Positions 1 through 7,113 of a DNA stretch of 64,000 nucleotides are shown here, in pieces. The notes under the pieces are model-generated. The model searched no databases, had not been told where the DNA came from, and was given only the letters and a program-made list of their open reading frames with translations. The stretch's first letter is position 1. Every line of letters starts with the position of its first letter. The translations under genes and the position numbers were made by a program. The stretch is from positions 1-64,000 of the forward strand of contig NZ_CDPK01000006.1 of assembly GCF_900068895.1 (NCBI RefSeq). The letters run 5' to 3'. Source of the stretch: Erwinia sp. ErVv1. Lineage in GTDB: Bacteria; Pseudomonadota; Gammaproteobacteria; Enterobacterales; Enterobacteriaceae.

Positions 1-69
1 TGGGCTGAGAAGAATTTAAGCCAGATGTAATCTGACAGATACCTGTATAAATAACCGGTAACTGTCAGA

Positions 70-770
70 TCAGGTCTGAGCTAATACATCTTCATCTGTG
101 TACAAGAGTCTCGACAGCCTGTCGTCTGAAACGCGCAGGTCATACACCTTTGCCCATAGAAGCACGTCGAGCATTGCTATGAGCCGATAAGAGATAACCT
201 TCTTAATTGTGCCGTAGCCGAAGCGCACAGCTCTTGACTCGTCAGCTTCAATCCCCTTCACGCGTCTCCATTGCGGAAGAGCTGATTTGATAGACTCTGC
301 AATTTCATCGTCTGTACCACTGGCAAGGTCGATTTCTAAAAGGACGGTGCTTTCACATATCGCTGACATAACCGTAGATACATATGCTTCATGGTGGGGA
401 AGGTTTACGCAGTACTCGTCACTACCTTGCTCCCAGGAGAACAGATTGACCCGGAGACCAGTTACACTAAGTTGAGCAAGGCGGCTTATGTCTGTAATGA
501 AGATATGCGGTGGGCTTTGAAGAGTTTGATCATCTTGCATGTAGTTAAGCTGTTCGGGCTCGAAGAGGAAAGGCTTCCCATTGAAGATCTGTCGCATGTA
601 TCCCCAAGACCGACCTTTTCCTCTTCAGTAGGCCATGGCTTGAAAAGAAGGGCTCTTGCCCATAACTCGTGATAAAGCGCATTGAGCGTTGTATCTTCAA
701 AACTTTTATAGTTTTCTATGTTCATCCAAGCTTTAACTGCTCTTGTATCTTCAGTAGACCAATTTTTCAT
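70..770 (-). pseudogene. Frameshifted DUF6387-like hypothetical gene
   Basis: Two overlapping minus-strand frames make one sensible protein of about 230 residues. The first begins at 770 (ATG, preceded by AGGAAAATT) and reads through WPTEEEKVGLG. The second picks up as GYMRQIFNGKPF and runs to the stop at 70. The switch lies around 600-622 and needs a -1 shift. After it the first frame turns into Ser-rich shadow sequence, while the second frame has a TGA just before the overlap. The N-terminal pattern (Trp, then ENYKSF, ALYHELWARALLF) resembles DUF6387 proteins often found in enterobacterial integrative elements. That is recall of a pattern, not a search. An A_AAG slip site is present in the overlap, so programmed frameshifting is possible but has no further support. 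Function unknown. Confidence 0.5.
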
Positions 771-848
771 AATTTTCCTATTTGGTAACAAAGGTCGACT
801 CACGATTAATGCCTATACTTATTAATAACCTGTCTACTGAGAATTCAT

Positions 849-1973
849 ATGAATATTTTCATAAGTTCGTTGATATCGGGTTTTGAAGATAAAAGAAAAG
901 CTGTCAAGGATGCCGTTTGTGTTCTTGGGCATAAACCACTTATGGCAGAGGATTTTGGGGCTAGAGCAAATTCGCCACAAATCACTTGTCTTAACGGTGT
1001 TCGTGAATCTGACGCTGTAATTTTGATTTTAGGCTCTCGATATGGAGCGATACAACAGTCAGGCCTGTCAGCAACCCACGAGGAAGTCATCGAAGCTCGT
1101 AATACCAAGCCATTGATTATCTTCATTGAAAGTGAAATCAGCGAAGCGGAACCTGAACAGGATAAACTGATAAAAGAAGTAAGTACTTGGGAAAAAGGCC
1201 TTTTTAGAGGGGAGTTTTCTTCAGATGAAGATCTAAAAGCTAAAGCTCTTAAAGCAATTCATGACCTTGTACTTGCCCGTGCAGTAGCACCTCTTGATCC
1301 TGTGGGCCTTAAAACTAGAGCAGTTGAGAATCTGCCGCGCAGTAACCAAACTTTTTCACAAAGCGCAATCAATCTGGATATCTCAATTGCTGCCGGCCCT
1401 GATTCAACCATTATCCGTCCTGCTCAAATGGACTCTAAAGAGTTTGAGGATAAGTTATCAAAAGAAGCTCTTTTCGGCAGGCATGCTATCTTCGACAAGC
1501 AATTTGGCACAAATGTATCGCTTGAAAATGGAGCGCTGTGTATATGTCAGACGCTAAACCGGGATCTTAAGAATCTTGTAAAGCTACATTCTAATGGCGA
1601 TCTACTGATCTCATTACCTTTGTCTTCGCCTTCAGGAGGCCTTCCCGCCATCATCGAAGAACAGGTAACTGAGCAGCTCTCAAAAGCTTTAGATTATGCT
1701 TTATGGATCTACTCTGACATCGATCCTACACAACGATTAACTCATCTCGTGCCTGCGCTAAGCATATCAGGTGGCTCCTCAGCCTCATGGAAAACTCAGG
1801 CTGAGTACCTGGCTAGTCCCAACACTATGTATTCATCATTCTCTATGGGACAAGATAAAGCTCCGGTCTTATTGAACCCAGCTCATGTTGGAAGACAGGC
1901 ATTTACCTTAGATAAGCTTTTATATGTCGAAGATTTCGTAGCTCTCTTACGTCGACAATGGAAAAGTAAGTAA
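849..1973 (+). CDS. DUF4062 domain protein
   Basis: A 374-residue soluble protein. Residues 1-110 match the DUF4062 pattern: it opens with MNIFISSLISGFEDKR, then has LGHKPLMAEDF, CLNGVRESDAVILILGSRYG and a TxEEVIEA-type helix followed by KPLIIFIE. In other proteins DUF4062 is found fused to STAND/NACHT-type ATPases and has a Rossmann-like, TIR-related look; here it is followed only by a C-terminal part of about 230 residues that I do not recognise. No P-loop, signal peptide or membrane segment is visible. It is divergent from the broken gene at 70-770, with 78 bp between them including a TATACT at 814-819. Being next to an att end makes an accessory, possibly defence-related, role plausible but unproven. 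The start is the first ATG, with a weak GAGAA upstream. Confidence 0.7.
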   Translation: MNIFISSLISGFEDKRKAVKDAVCVLGHKPLMAEDFGARANSPQITCLNGVRESDAVILILGSRYGAIQQSGLSATHEEVIEARNTKPLIIFIESEISEAEPEQDKLIKEVSTWEKGLFRGEFSSDEDLKAKALKAIHDLVLARAVAPLDPVGLKTRAVENLPRSNQTFSQSAINLDISIAAGPDSTIIRPAQMDSKEFEDKLSKEALFGRHAIFDKQFGTNVSLENGALCICQTLNRDLKNLVKLHSNGDLLISLPLSSPSGGLPAIIEEQVTEQLSKALDYALWIYSDIDPTQRLTHLVPALSISGGSSASWKTQAEYLASPNTMYSSFSMGQDKAPVLLNPAHVGRQAFTLDKLLYVEDFVALLRRQWKSK

Positions 1974-2067
1974 ATTTCACTAGCATATGTTTTAGGCATA
2001 TGCATAGGCATATTCAACATAAATATCAGTCTAAAATACCTTTAAACTCAAAATGTTAAATGAACTA

Positions 2068-2090
2068 TTCAAATCCTCTCGTGCCGACCA
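2068..2090 (+). repeat. Displaced 3' end of tRNA-Pro (attachment-site copy)
   Basis: These 23 bases match the T-arm 3' half, acceptor stem and CCA-proximal end of the enterobacterial proL tRNA as I remember it (TTCAAATCC, then TCGTGCCGACCA). No D-arm, anticodon arm or 5' acceptor strand precedes it, so it is not a functional tRNA. It marks the crossover repeat of the island. The full tRNA should lie at the other end of the element, outside this window. Confidence 0.72.
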
Positions 2091-2106
2091 AATTCTCCCC
2101 GAAAAA

Positions 2107-2132
2107 AGCAGCCTCTTATGGCTGCTTTTTTT
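2107..2132 (+). terminator. Rho-independent terminator of the displaced tRNA-Pro
   Basis: AGCAGCC (2107-2113), a six-base loop and GGCTGCT (2120-2126) are followed directly by a run of T. It lies 16 bases past the tRNA 3' end, where a native tRNA terminator would be. This supports reading the right side as the original chromosome. Confidence 0.8.
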
Positions 2133-2562
2133 GTTTACAGGGAATCTAACCGCATGAAACTCCGTTGAAAGGCGGGTAAAAAGCCATCATAACCGACGCG
2201 GGTTTCCCCTGGTTTGATGATCCTGACGACAATCCGCTCGTTCACCCACCTCTGCTACAGCTCACTGGTTTTTATCTGAACACCCATCCAGCCTGATTAA
2301 AACCACATTAGGTACGACAAATCAGCCCTGCGGTCTTCCAGACTTGACGAAAGAAATGGAGCAAGCATAAAACATGTTCATCTCTATTCAGGATGATTTT
2401 CACAGCATAAAACAGGTCTTCTCGATGCATTGATCGTCAGCAGCTTAGAACACTTTTTGCTTAACACAGTTGAGTTAATTACTATGTCCGTGCGATTAAC
2501 TTTGGTGGCTGGGCATGATGTACAGCTGACGCCATATTTAAACACACGCGGAGAATGGATGC
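2133..2562. other. Non-coding stretch after the tRNA terminator
   Basis: About 430 bases with no convincing reading frame or RNA gene. Short ORFs here have no ribosome-binding site and no recognisable content. It may be decayed insertion debris between the tRNA locus and the next genes. I see nothing definite in it. Confidence 0.5.
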
Positions 2563-2907
2563 ATGGCACGTCAAATTGCCCCCGGTTACTGTGTTGTAGA
2601 ACATCCCGGAAACCTTGCTTTTCAAGCCAGGGAGCTGTTCAGGGATACCCGCTCCCCTGCGGCCAGCCTGTTTATGAAACTCAATGCAGATACACAGTGG
2701 CTAAAGCCGGGTCAGATATTGATCGTTGCAGACCCGGATACGGCTGCGCCGATCGCTACGCAGATGCTGTACAAACTCAGGCAGGCAAACAAAGTAGGTG
2801 TTGGCGGTGTAGCATGCGCGGCAGTAGGATCTATCGCCGGAGGCTACGCTGGTAGTGTGGCAGGTGAGAAACTGGTCAATATGTTTTTGGAGTCAACCGG
2901 TGATTGA
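2563..2907 (+). CDS. Small glycine-zipper protein with LysM-like N-terminus
   Basis: 114 residues. The first 60 (MARQIAPGYCVVEHPGNLAF ... WLKPGQILIVADPD) look like a short domain with a LysM-like ending, where the GQILIV strand is typical. Residues about 78-104 are a small-residue-rich hydrophobic stretch (GVGGVACAAVGSIAGGYAGS) of the glycine-zipper kind seen in membrane-inserting proteins. No classical signal peptide is present. A good GGAG precedes the ATG. Its stop overlaps the GTG start of the next gene by 8 bp, so the two are translationally coupled. I do not recognise a named family. A small pore-forming or envelope-active protein with a membrane partner is a possibility, not a conclusion. 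Confidence 0.6.
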   Translation: MARQIAPGYCVVEHPGNLAFQARELFRDTRSPAASLFMKLNADTQWLKPGQILIVADPDTAAPIATQMLYKLRQANKVGVGGVACAAVGSIAGGYAGSVAGEKLVNMFLESTGD

Positions 2908-3295
2908 ACATATACTAGCCAGGTCAGGATTATTCTTTGGACTCTTCGCCAGTTTACTTATTTTTATATCGTTTTTTGTCTACCTGGCCAATAAGCGTCG
3001 TTATGACAATTTAGTCTCACTTTTCAAAGAAAAATATACATTCCCCGCTCCTGCCTCATTTAACCATATGGTTGGTTTATTTGTTGTTTTCCCCATGAGC
3101 CGATTTTTTATCAGATTGAGCAAGAAACAGAAGATTTTTTTGCTCAGGCAAAACGACCCTGCTTATAATTTTTTTGAGGAGAATGACTTAAAAATTCAGC
3201 CATGGATGAGGTATTTATCCGCCCTGTGGATGATTGCGACTGCTTTTTATCTGATTTCGATATTAGCTGCCATTATATTATCTGCGGTCAGGTGA
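2900..3295 (+). CDS. Small membrane protein coupled to the glycine-zipper gene
   Basis: About 131 residues from a GTG start at 2900 that overlaps the upstream stop. The frame is open further 5', but that part only shadows the previous gene. Two or three membrane spans are visible: FFGLFASLLIFISFFVYLA near the N-terminus and ALWMIATAFYLISILAAIIL at the C-terminus, with a weaker hydrophobic stretch around MVGLFVVFPMSRFF. The central part is basic and aromatic. No family recognised. The coupling with the preceding protein suggests a functional pair, in the style of a toxin with a membrane-bound immunity protein or a two-part envelope complex. The sequence alone does not separate these. Confidence 0.6.
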   Translation: MIEHILARSGLFFGLFASLLIFISFFVYLANKRRYDNLVSLFKEKYTFPAPASFNHMVGLFVVFPMSRFFIRLSKKQKIFLLRQNDPAYNFFEENDLKIQPWMRYLSALWMIATAFYLISILAAIILSAVR

Positions 3296-3597
3296 GCAAA
3301 AAATATCAGAGAAGAAAATCAATCGCAGTTTTGATCTGGGTACGATAAGGGGAAGCATCGCAGAACACAGCCCCCAGAGAACAAGTGGGGATAATTGCCA
3401 TCTCATGAGTCATGACTGCATACTCATTATCATCAGTCAGTCTGACAAGCGAAACCAGCCGTTCCGGTCGTGTGCTCTTTGGATACTTTAAACGGCAGCC
3501 GCGGGATCACAATCCTGCGGTTCAGCCGGCTGAAAATATCACTTGTGACATCAGGCAGCAGGGGCGGCTGTCATTGAGTCAGGTCTGCCACGCACCT
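3296..3597. other. Intergenic stretch, no gene seen
   Basis: About 300 bases between two converging units. A short open frame on the plus strand (3412-3666) lacks a ribosome-binding site and any recognisable content, and runs into the end of the effector gene. I see no terminator with a clear T run. Confidence 0.4.
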
Positions 3598-4626
3598 CTA
3601 CAGGATGCTATATTCATACAGTTGACGACGGGTCTGTATATTAAATGTCGTTTGATCTTCTGCTGATAACTTTGCAAAATCACCAACGAACTCTTTAAGT
3701 GTATCTACTGGTGTTTTCTCCGGGGATTTGGAGAGTGCCTCTATTGCTTTAACCACAAATACCCCACATCCGTTTGGCACGTTTTCCTGCATATCCCCAT
3801 TAATGAATGCGATATTCTCTTTAGGCACTCCTGCTGCTCTTGCTGAATCAATCAAGTTATTTTTTGCATTTTCATTTAAATCACCTAAGGAATTAAATAC
3901 AACACACTTATTTATATGATCGGATCCATCTTTATACAAAGCAAACATGACCCAGTGATCCCCTGAATTTATCGGAAAAACCTCCGCCTTATCAGAAATA
4001 TTATTGGATTTTATTTTTTCACCAATCTGTTCAGACAGCATATTTATGTTTTTTTCAGGCTCGATCAGTCCAATGGGGAAGTTTAATGACAAATTATCAG
4101 CGTCCTGATTTACATCATACATGGCAGCATTTATCTCATCCGTTGTCAGCATGCGAGCGCGACTCCACAAATCCTGGTCGACAAACTGCTCGTACGGTGA
4201 CTGGCTCCTGTTCCCGCCGCTGAAAATAGCGGTTACATCCTGTTTCTGCGTTGCATGAGTTAAGGCAGAACCCGCCATATAAAGCAGTTTAGAGGGAGAA
4301 TTAAACTTACTCCTATCTGGATCATTTGTTTCTTTAGTTTTACATGCCGTTTCATATAATTTAAGACTGGCCAGTTGAATCTCTTCGTCTATCCCTTTCT
4401 TCCCCTCGGTTTTTCCGCTAAACAAACCAAAAAGGATATCCTCAGATCTTTTACCTGCCTCATCATTACGAAGGGAAATGTTATGCAAAATATCAATACA
4501 ATCGACGTTGCCATCTGCTGCTGATTGACCCAACACATCAAGAGTTTTAATATCCACATCGTCTGTGAATAAGTTATCGAACTGTTCTAAATTTATCTGA
4601 TAACGAGAATAAAAATCAATAATCAT
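3598..4626 (-). CDS. sseL: SseL-family deubiquitinase, candidate type III effector
   Basis: 342 residues, almost the length of Salmonella SseL (about 340) and collinear with it as I recall. The C48-like (CE clan) cysteine protease core is intact: GDHW with His224, FNSLGDLNENAKN with the Asn/Asp position (245-249), Gln280 in GDMQ and Cys287 in VPNGCGVF. Other shared stretches are LRND, LFSGK, PIGLI and the closing NIQTRRQLYEYS. SseL removes ubiquitin from host proteins after injection by the SPI-2 type III system; E. coli ElaD is a relative. No classical signal peptide is seen, as expected for an injected effector. The start has a strong GAGAGG five bases upstream. The gene is visibly more AT-rich than the backbone and stands alone, with no chaperone or secretion gene nearby. 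Whether this genome has a type III system to deliver it cannot be seen here. Confidence 0.88.
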   Translation of the reverse strand: MIIDFYSRYQINLEQFDNLFTDDVDIKTLDVLGQSAADGNVDCIDILHNISLRNDEAGKRSEDILFGLFSGKTEGKKGIDEEIQLASLKLYETACKTKETNDPDRSKFNSPSKLLYMAGSALTHATQKQDVTAIFSGGNRSQSPYEQFVDQDLWSRARMLTTDEINAAMYDVNQDADNLSLNFPIGLIEPEKNINMLSEQIGEKIKSNNISDKAEVFPINSGDHWVMFALYKDGSDHINKCVVFNSLGDLNENAKNNLIDSARAAGVPKENIAFINGDMQENVPNGCGVFVVKAIEALSKSPEKTPVDTLKEFVGDFAKLSAEDQTTFNIQTRRQLYEYSIL

Positions 4627-4944
4627 TTTTTCCTCTCTAAGAGTTAAGGAGCATAAGTAATTTTCACATCTTTTATGTTAAATCACTCGGCAGTAAATGT
4701 ATTTCAATATTCGCTTTTCTGTAGGTTTACCAGATGATCAGTTAAGCGATGTTGTGCTATCCATCGTTTAACAACAGAGCATGTACCTGGAAGAATCGGG
4801 CCACGTTATCGCCTGTTTACTTAACCAACGTGACGAGTGAGATAATTTTTTTGCTGCTCTGGGGTCAGTCCAGGCACAGATCTGGGGCGTCTGGCGGGGG
4901 GATCTAACTTAATGCCTGCAGATTTTTTAATAAGCCTGAATTCA
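4627..4944. other. Intergenic stretch upstream of the effector gene
   Basis: 318 bases. The part next to the effector is AT-rich and must hold its promoter. I looked for an HrpL-type box (GGAACC ... CCACNNA) on the minus strand and did not find one. The remainder has no recognisable gene and may be remnant sequence. Confidence 0.45.
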
Positions 4945-5544
4945 TCACATCAGGCTATATAATGAAAATGTCATCAGTAGCAGCCCGCCAGCGGTATTGA
5001 TGGTTCTTTTCAACCTGAGTGGATTAATTTTCCTGGCGGAAAAAATGAGTATATGGCTGATGACAATAAGCCAGATGCTCATAACGAGCACATGCACGGA
5101 AGCCAGGGTCAAATAGTGGCTAATGCCCCCCTGTTTTCCGGCAAATTGAGATACCACCGTCAGATAAAACATAATGGCTTTCGGGTTAAGAACGTTAGCC
5201 AGCCACGCCTCTTTCACCGTAACGGACGAACGCCTGTTATCAGGTTTATCTGGCTTTGATGTAAGGCCGCTGAGGATGAGCATAATCCCTAACCACAGGA
5301 GATAGGCTGTCCCTGCTATTTTTAGTGCAGCAAAAATGGCTGGCGATGAGACAACTACCGCAGTTATCCCAAGCCCGATAAGCAGCGCGTGAGTGTATAT
5401 GCCCAAAGCCGTTCCGGCCAGCGTCCTGAATAGCCCCCTACGCCCGCCCGCCAGAGCGCTGCTCATCACCAGCGTGAAGCTTGCTCCGGGGGAGAGAGCC
5501 ACAGGCAGAAGTGCGGGCATAAAGCCGATAAGGTTAATATCCAT
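4945..5544 (-). CDS. LysE/RhtB-family amino acid exporter
   Basis: 199 residues with about six hydrophobic segments. The N-terminal signature of the RhtB family is present (PVALSPGASFTLVMSSAL, then GRRGLFRTLAGTALGI), as is NPKAIMFYLTVV in the second half. Members export amino acids or their derivatives (homoserine, threonine, leucine, cysteine) across the inner membrane using the proton gradient. The substrate cannot be told from sequence. It stands alone in accessory DNA, transcribed in the same direction as the effector gene. The start is ATG at 5544 with a weak purine-rich leader. Confidence 0.85.
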   Translation of the reverse strand: MDINLIGFMPALLPVALSPGASFTLVMSSALAGGRRGLFRTLAGTALGIYTHALLIGLGITAVVVSSPAIFAALKIAGTAYLLWLGIMLILSGLTSKPDKPDNRRSSVTVKEAWLANVLNPKAIMFYLTVVSQFAGKQGGISHYLTLASVHVLVMSIWLIVISHILIFSARKINPLRLKRTINTAGGLLLMTFSLYSLM

Positions 5545-5904
5545 ATTCTTTTAATTTTAACTGAGAGGCTGTAGATCTGCCAGCTCGGCGGGTATGAAGA
5601 GCCATTCGCTATCCGTTTTAGCTGTCAAAACAATCCTGAAAGGAATGCAAATGAGTGTTCCCGCAACTCTCCGAATGTAATTACAGTTAGATGTTCTCGT
5701 TTATTTCACAAAATGTGCCGGATATAAATAATTACAGCCGGGGGGGCAACCCTCTACAGTTCACATGCGAGGGTAATTATCAGGACTGGACTGGCTTAGC
5801 ATAAACAAGCATGCAATGACTCTTTTCTTCAGATACTTCTCCTGCTGTTGATATGGTAGTTTATTAGCTGGTTTAGCTCATACTCATTTTGAAAGGGAAA
5901 TAAA
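5545..5904. other. Divergent intergenic region
   Basis: 360 bases between the divergent exporter and lipoprotein genes. It presumably contains both promoters. No operator repeat, RNA gene or coding frame is recognisable. Confidence 0.4.
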
Positions 5905-6153
5905 ATGATAACGATACGACTGCTGCTTCTTGCCCTGGTTTCTTTCGGCATTTTATCATGTGCTTCATATAGCTATGATGGAAACGACGGATATGATGGG
6001 TATCATGCCAAAAAGCCCAGCACATTCAGCCCTACTCCGGTGTATTCCGTTAATGATAAAGGCGAGGTTAAACGCGACAGGCGTATGGAGCAGGTGTCAG
6101 GCCGGGGTTGTGCTGATAATAGTACTAACTGCGACAGACCTTTCGGCTGGTAA
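5905..6153 (+). CDS. Small predicted lipoprotein
   Basis: 82 residues. A signal sequence (MITIRLLLLALVSFG) ends in the lipobox ILSC, so the mature protein would start at Cys19 and be lipid-anchored. The mature part is hydrophilic, with a Gly/Asp/Tyr-rich patch (YSYDGNDGYDGYH) and a Cys pair near the C-terminus. An AAAGGGA sits about 8 bases before the ATG. Position 2 after the lipobox Cys is Ala, not Asp, so sorting to the outer membrane is likely under the Lol rule. Family unknown. Confidence 0.65.
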   Translation: MITIRLLLLALVSFGILSCASYSYDGNDGYDGYHAKKPSTFSPTPVYSVNDKGEVKRDRRMEQVSGRGCADNSTNCDRPFGW

Positions 6154-6242
6154 CCTGCCTGCAAAAAGTTAGTTAGCGCACCTTCCGGCACCCTGAAATA
6201 ACGGATTCACTGGTCCCAGCCAAAAGTTTTTCACCCGAGGCG

Positions 6243-7100
6243 GTGCGCTACTCTATAATGCCGTTAACTGTTTTCACTGCTCATAAGACGGGACCCACGG
6301 TGGCCGACACACTCCAATCTCAAACGCCCCTCGTTCGCTGTGGAAACGCACATATCACCTTTCCGGTGGTGCGCGAGGCGCACTTTCTCGGTGATATCGT
6401 CCGCACCGCCCTGCCCGACTTCCCTGCCATAACCCTTTTTCAACTGGGATACAGCCCGGAGGTTTACCATCCGACGCTGTTCTCCACGCTGGATATACCG
6501 TTTCCCGCACACTTGCAGCGGGCAGTCGACAAGCGTCAGGCGGAGTATCTTGCCAGCCGCTATCTGGTCAGACAGGCGCTGTCGCACTATGGCATTGAGG
6601 GATATATTCTCAGCAATGATGCGCAGCGTGCGCCGATTTGGCCCGCTGGCATCGTCGGATCGCTGTCGCATACCCGGCATTGCGTCAGCCTGCTGCTGGC
6701 GTCAGCAGATTGCGCGCTGCTGCCCGGCGTGGACTGTGAAGAGGTGATGCAGAGCAAAACCGCGCAGGAGCTGGCCAGCACGATTGTGAATGAGGAGGAA
6801 AGGCAGCAGCTTGAGCAGAGCGGCCTGCCCTTTGCCACGGCGCTGACCGCGGCCTTTTCACTAAAGGAGAGCCTGTACAAAGCGCTTTTCCCGTCGCTTC
6901 GACAGTTTATGCATTTTAGCGACGCAGAGATTATCTCCTGCTCACCGCAGGCAGAGCGCGTAACGCTCAGGCTGCTGAAGGATTTCTCCCCGCGCTTTCC
7001 CGCCGGATGCGAGTTTAGCGGGCATACGCTGAGTGACGCCCGTCATCTGCTCAGCTGGGTCATCGTCGAGGGGGCCCATGACGCTACGCAGGCGCCATAA
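6243..7100 (+). CDS. EntD-type 4'-phosphopantetheinyl transferase
   Basis: 285 residues from a GTG at 6243 (CCCGAGG just upstream); an in-frame ATG at 6258 is an alternative. The Sfp/EntD motifs are visible in order: RQAEYLASRYLVRQAL, a SLSHTRHC phosphopantetheine-site segment, GVDCEEV for the Mg-binding GxDxE-type motif, and FSLKESLYKAL for the catalytic KExxxK motif. The enzyme moves the phosphopantetheine arm of CoA onto carrier proteins, in this family usually those of siderophore synthetases such as enterobactin. No synthetase or iron-uptake gene is next to it, so its partner lies elsewhere. It is convergent with yojI and only 13 bp away. Confidence 0.85.
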   Translation: MRYSIMPLTVFTAHKTGPTVADTLQSQTPLVRCGNAHITFPVVREAHFLGDIVRTALPDFPAITLFQLGYSPEVYHPTLFSTLDIPFPAHLQRAVDKRQAEYLASRYLVRQALSHYGIEGYILSNDAQRAPIWPAGIVGSLSHTRHCVSLLLASADCALLPGVDCEEVMQSKTAQELASTIVNEEERQQLEQSGLPFATALTAAFSLKESLYKALFPSLRQFMHFSDAEIISCSPQAERVTLRLLKDFSPRFPAGCEFSGHTLSDARHLLSWVIVEGAHDATQAP

Positions 7101-7113
7101 AAGCCCGGCCTGA

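Larger units (their letters stand above)
1..2090. mobile_element. Right end of an integrative element in a tRNA-Pro gene (partial)
   Basis: The left 2.1 kb reads as the end of a genomic island. It holds a broken DUF6387-like gene and a DUF4062 gene, and stops at a 23-bp copy of the 3' end of a proline tRNA (2068-2090) with no tRNA body before it. Elements that integrate at tRNA 3' ends rebuild the tRNA on one side and leave the displaced 3' end, with its native downstream DNA, on the other. Here the displaced end is followed by a tRNA-type terminator, so the island lies to the left and backbone-side DNA to the right. Integrase and intact tRNA would be beyond the left edge. A short 8-bp inverted repeat (31-38 / 62-69) and repeated GCATATG words (about 1983-2010) lie in the island end; their role is unknown. 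The boundary is inferred from one att copy only. Confidence 0.6.

Noticed and set aside
2068..2090. A complete tRNA gene
   Set aside because: Only the last 23 bases are present; no acceptor 5' strand, D-arm or anticodon arm precedes them.
4627..4800. HrpL box or similar type III-linked promoter before the SseL-like gene
   Set aside because: No GGAACC ... CCAC pair with proper spacing on the minus strand.
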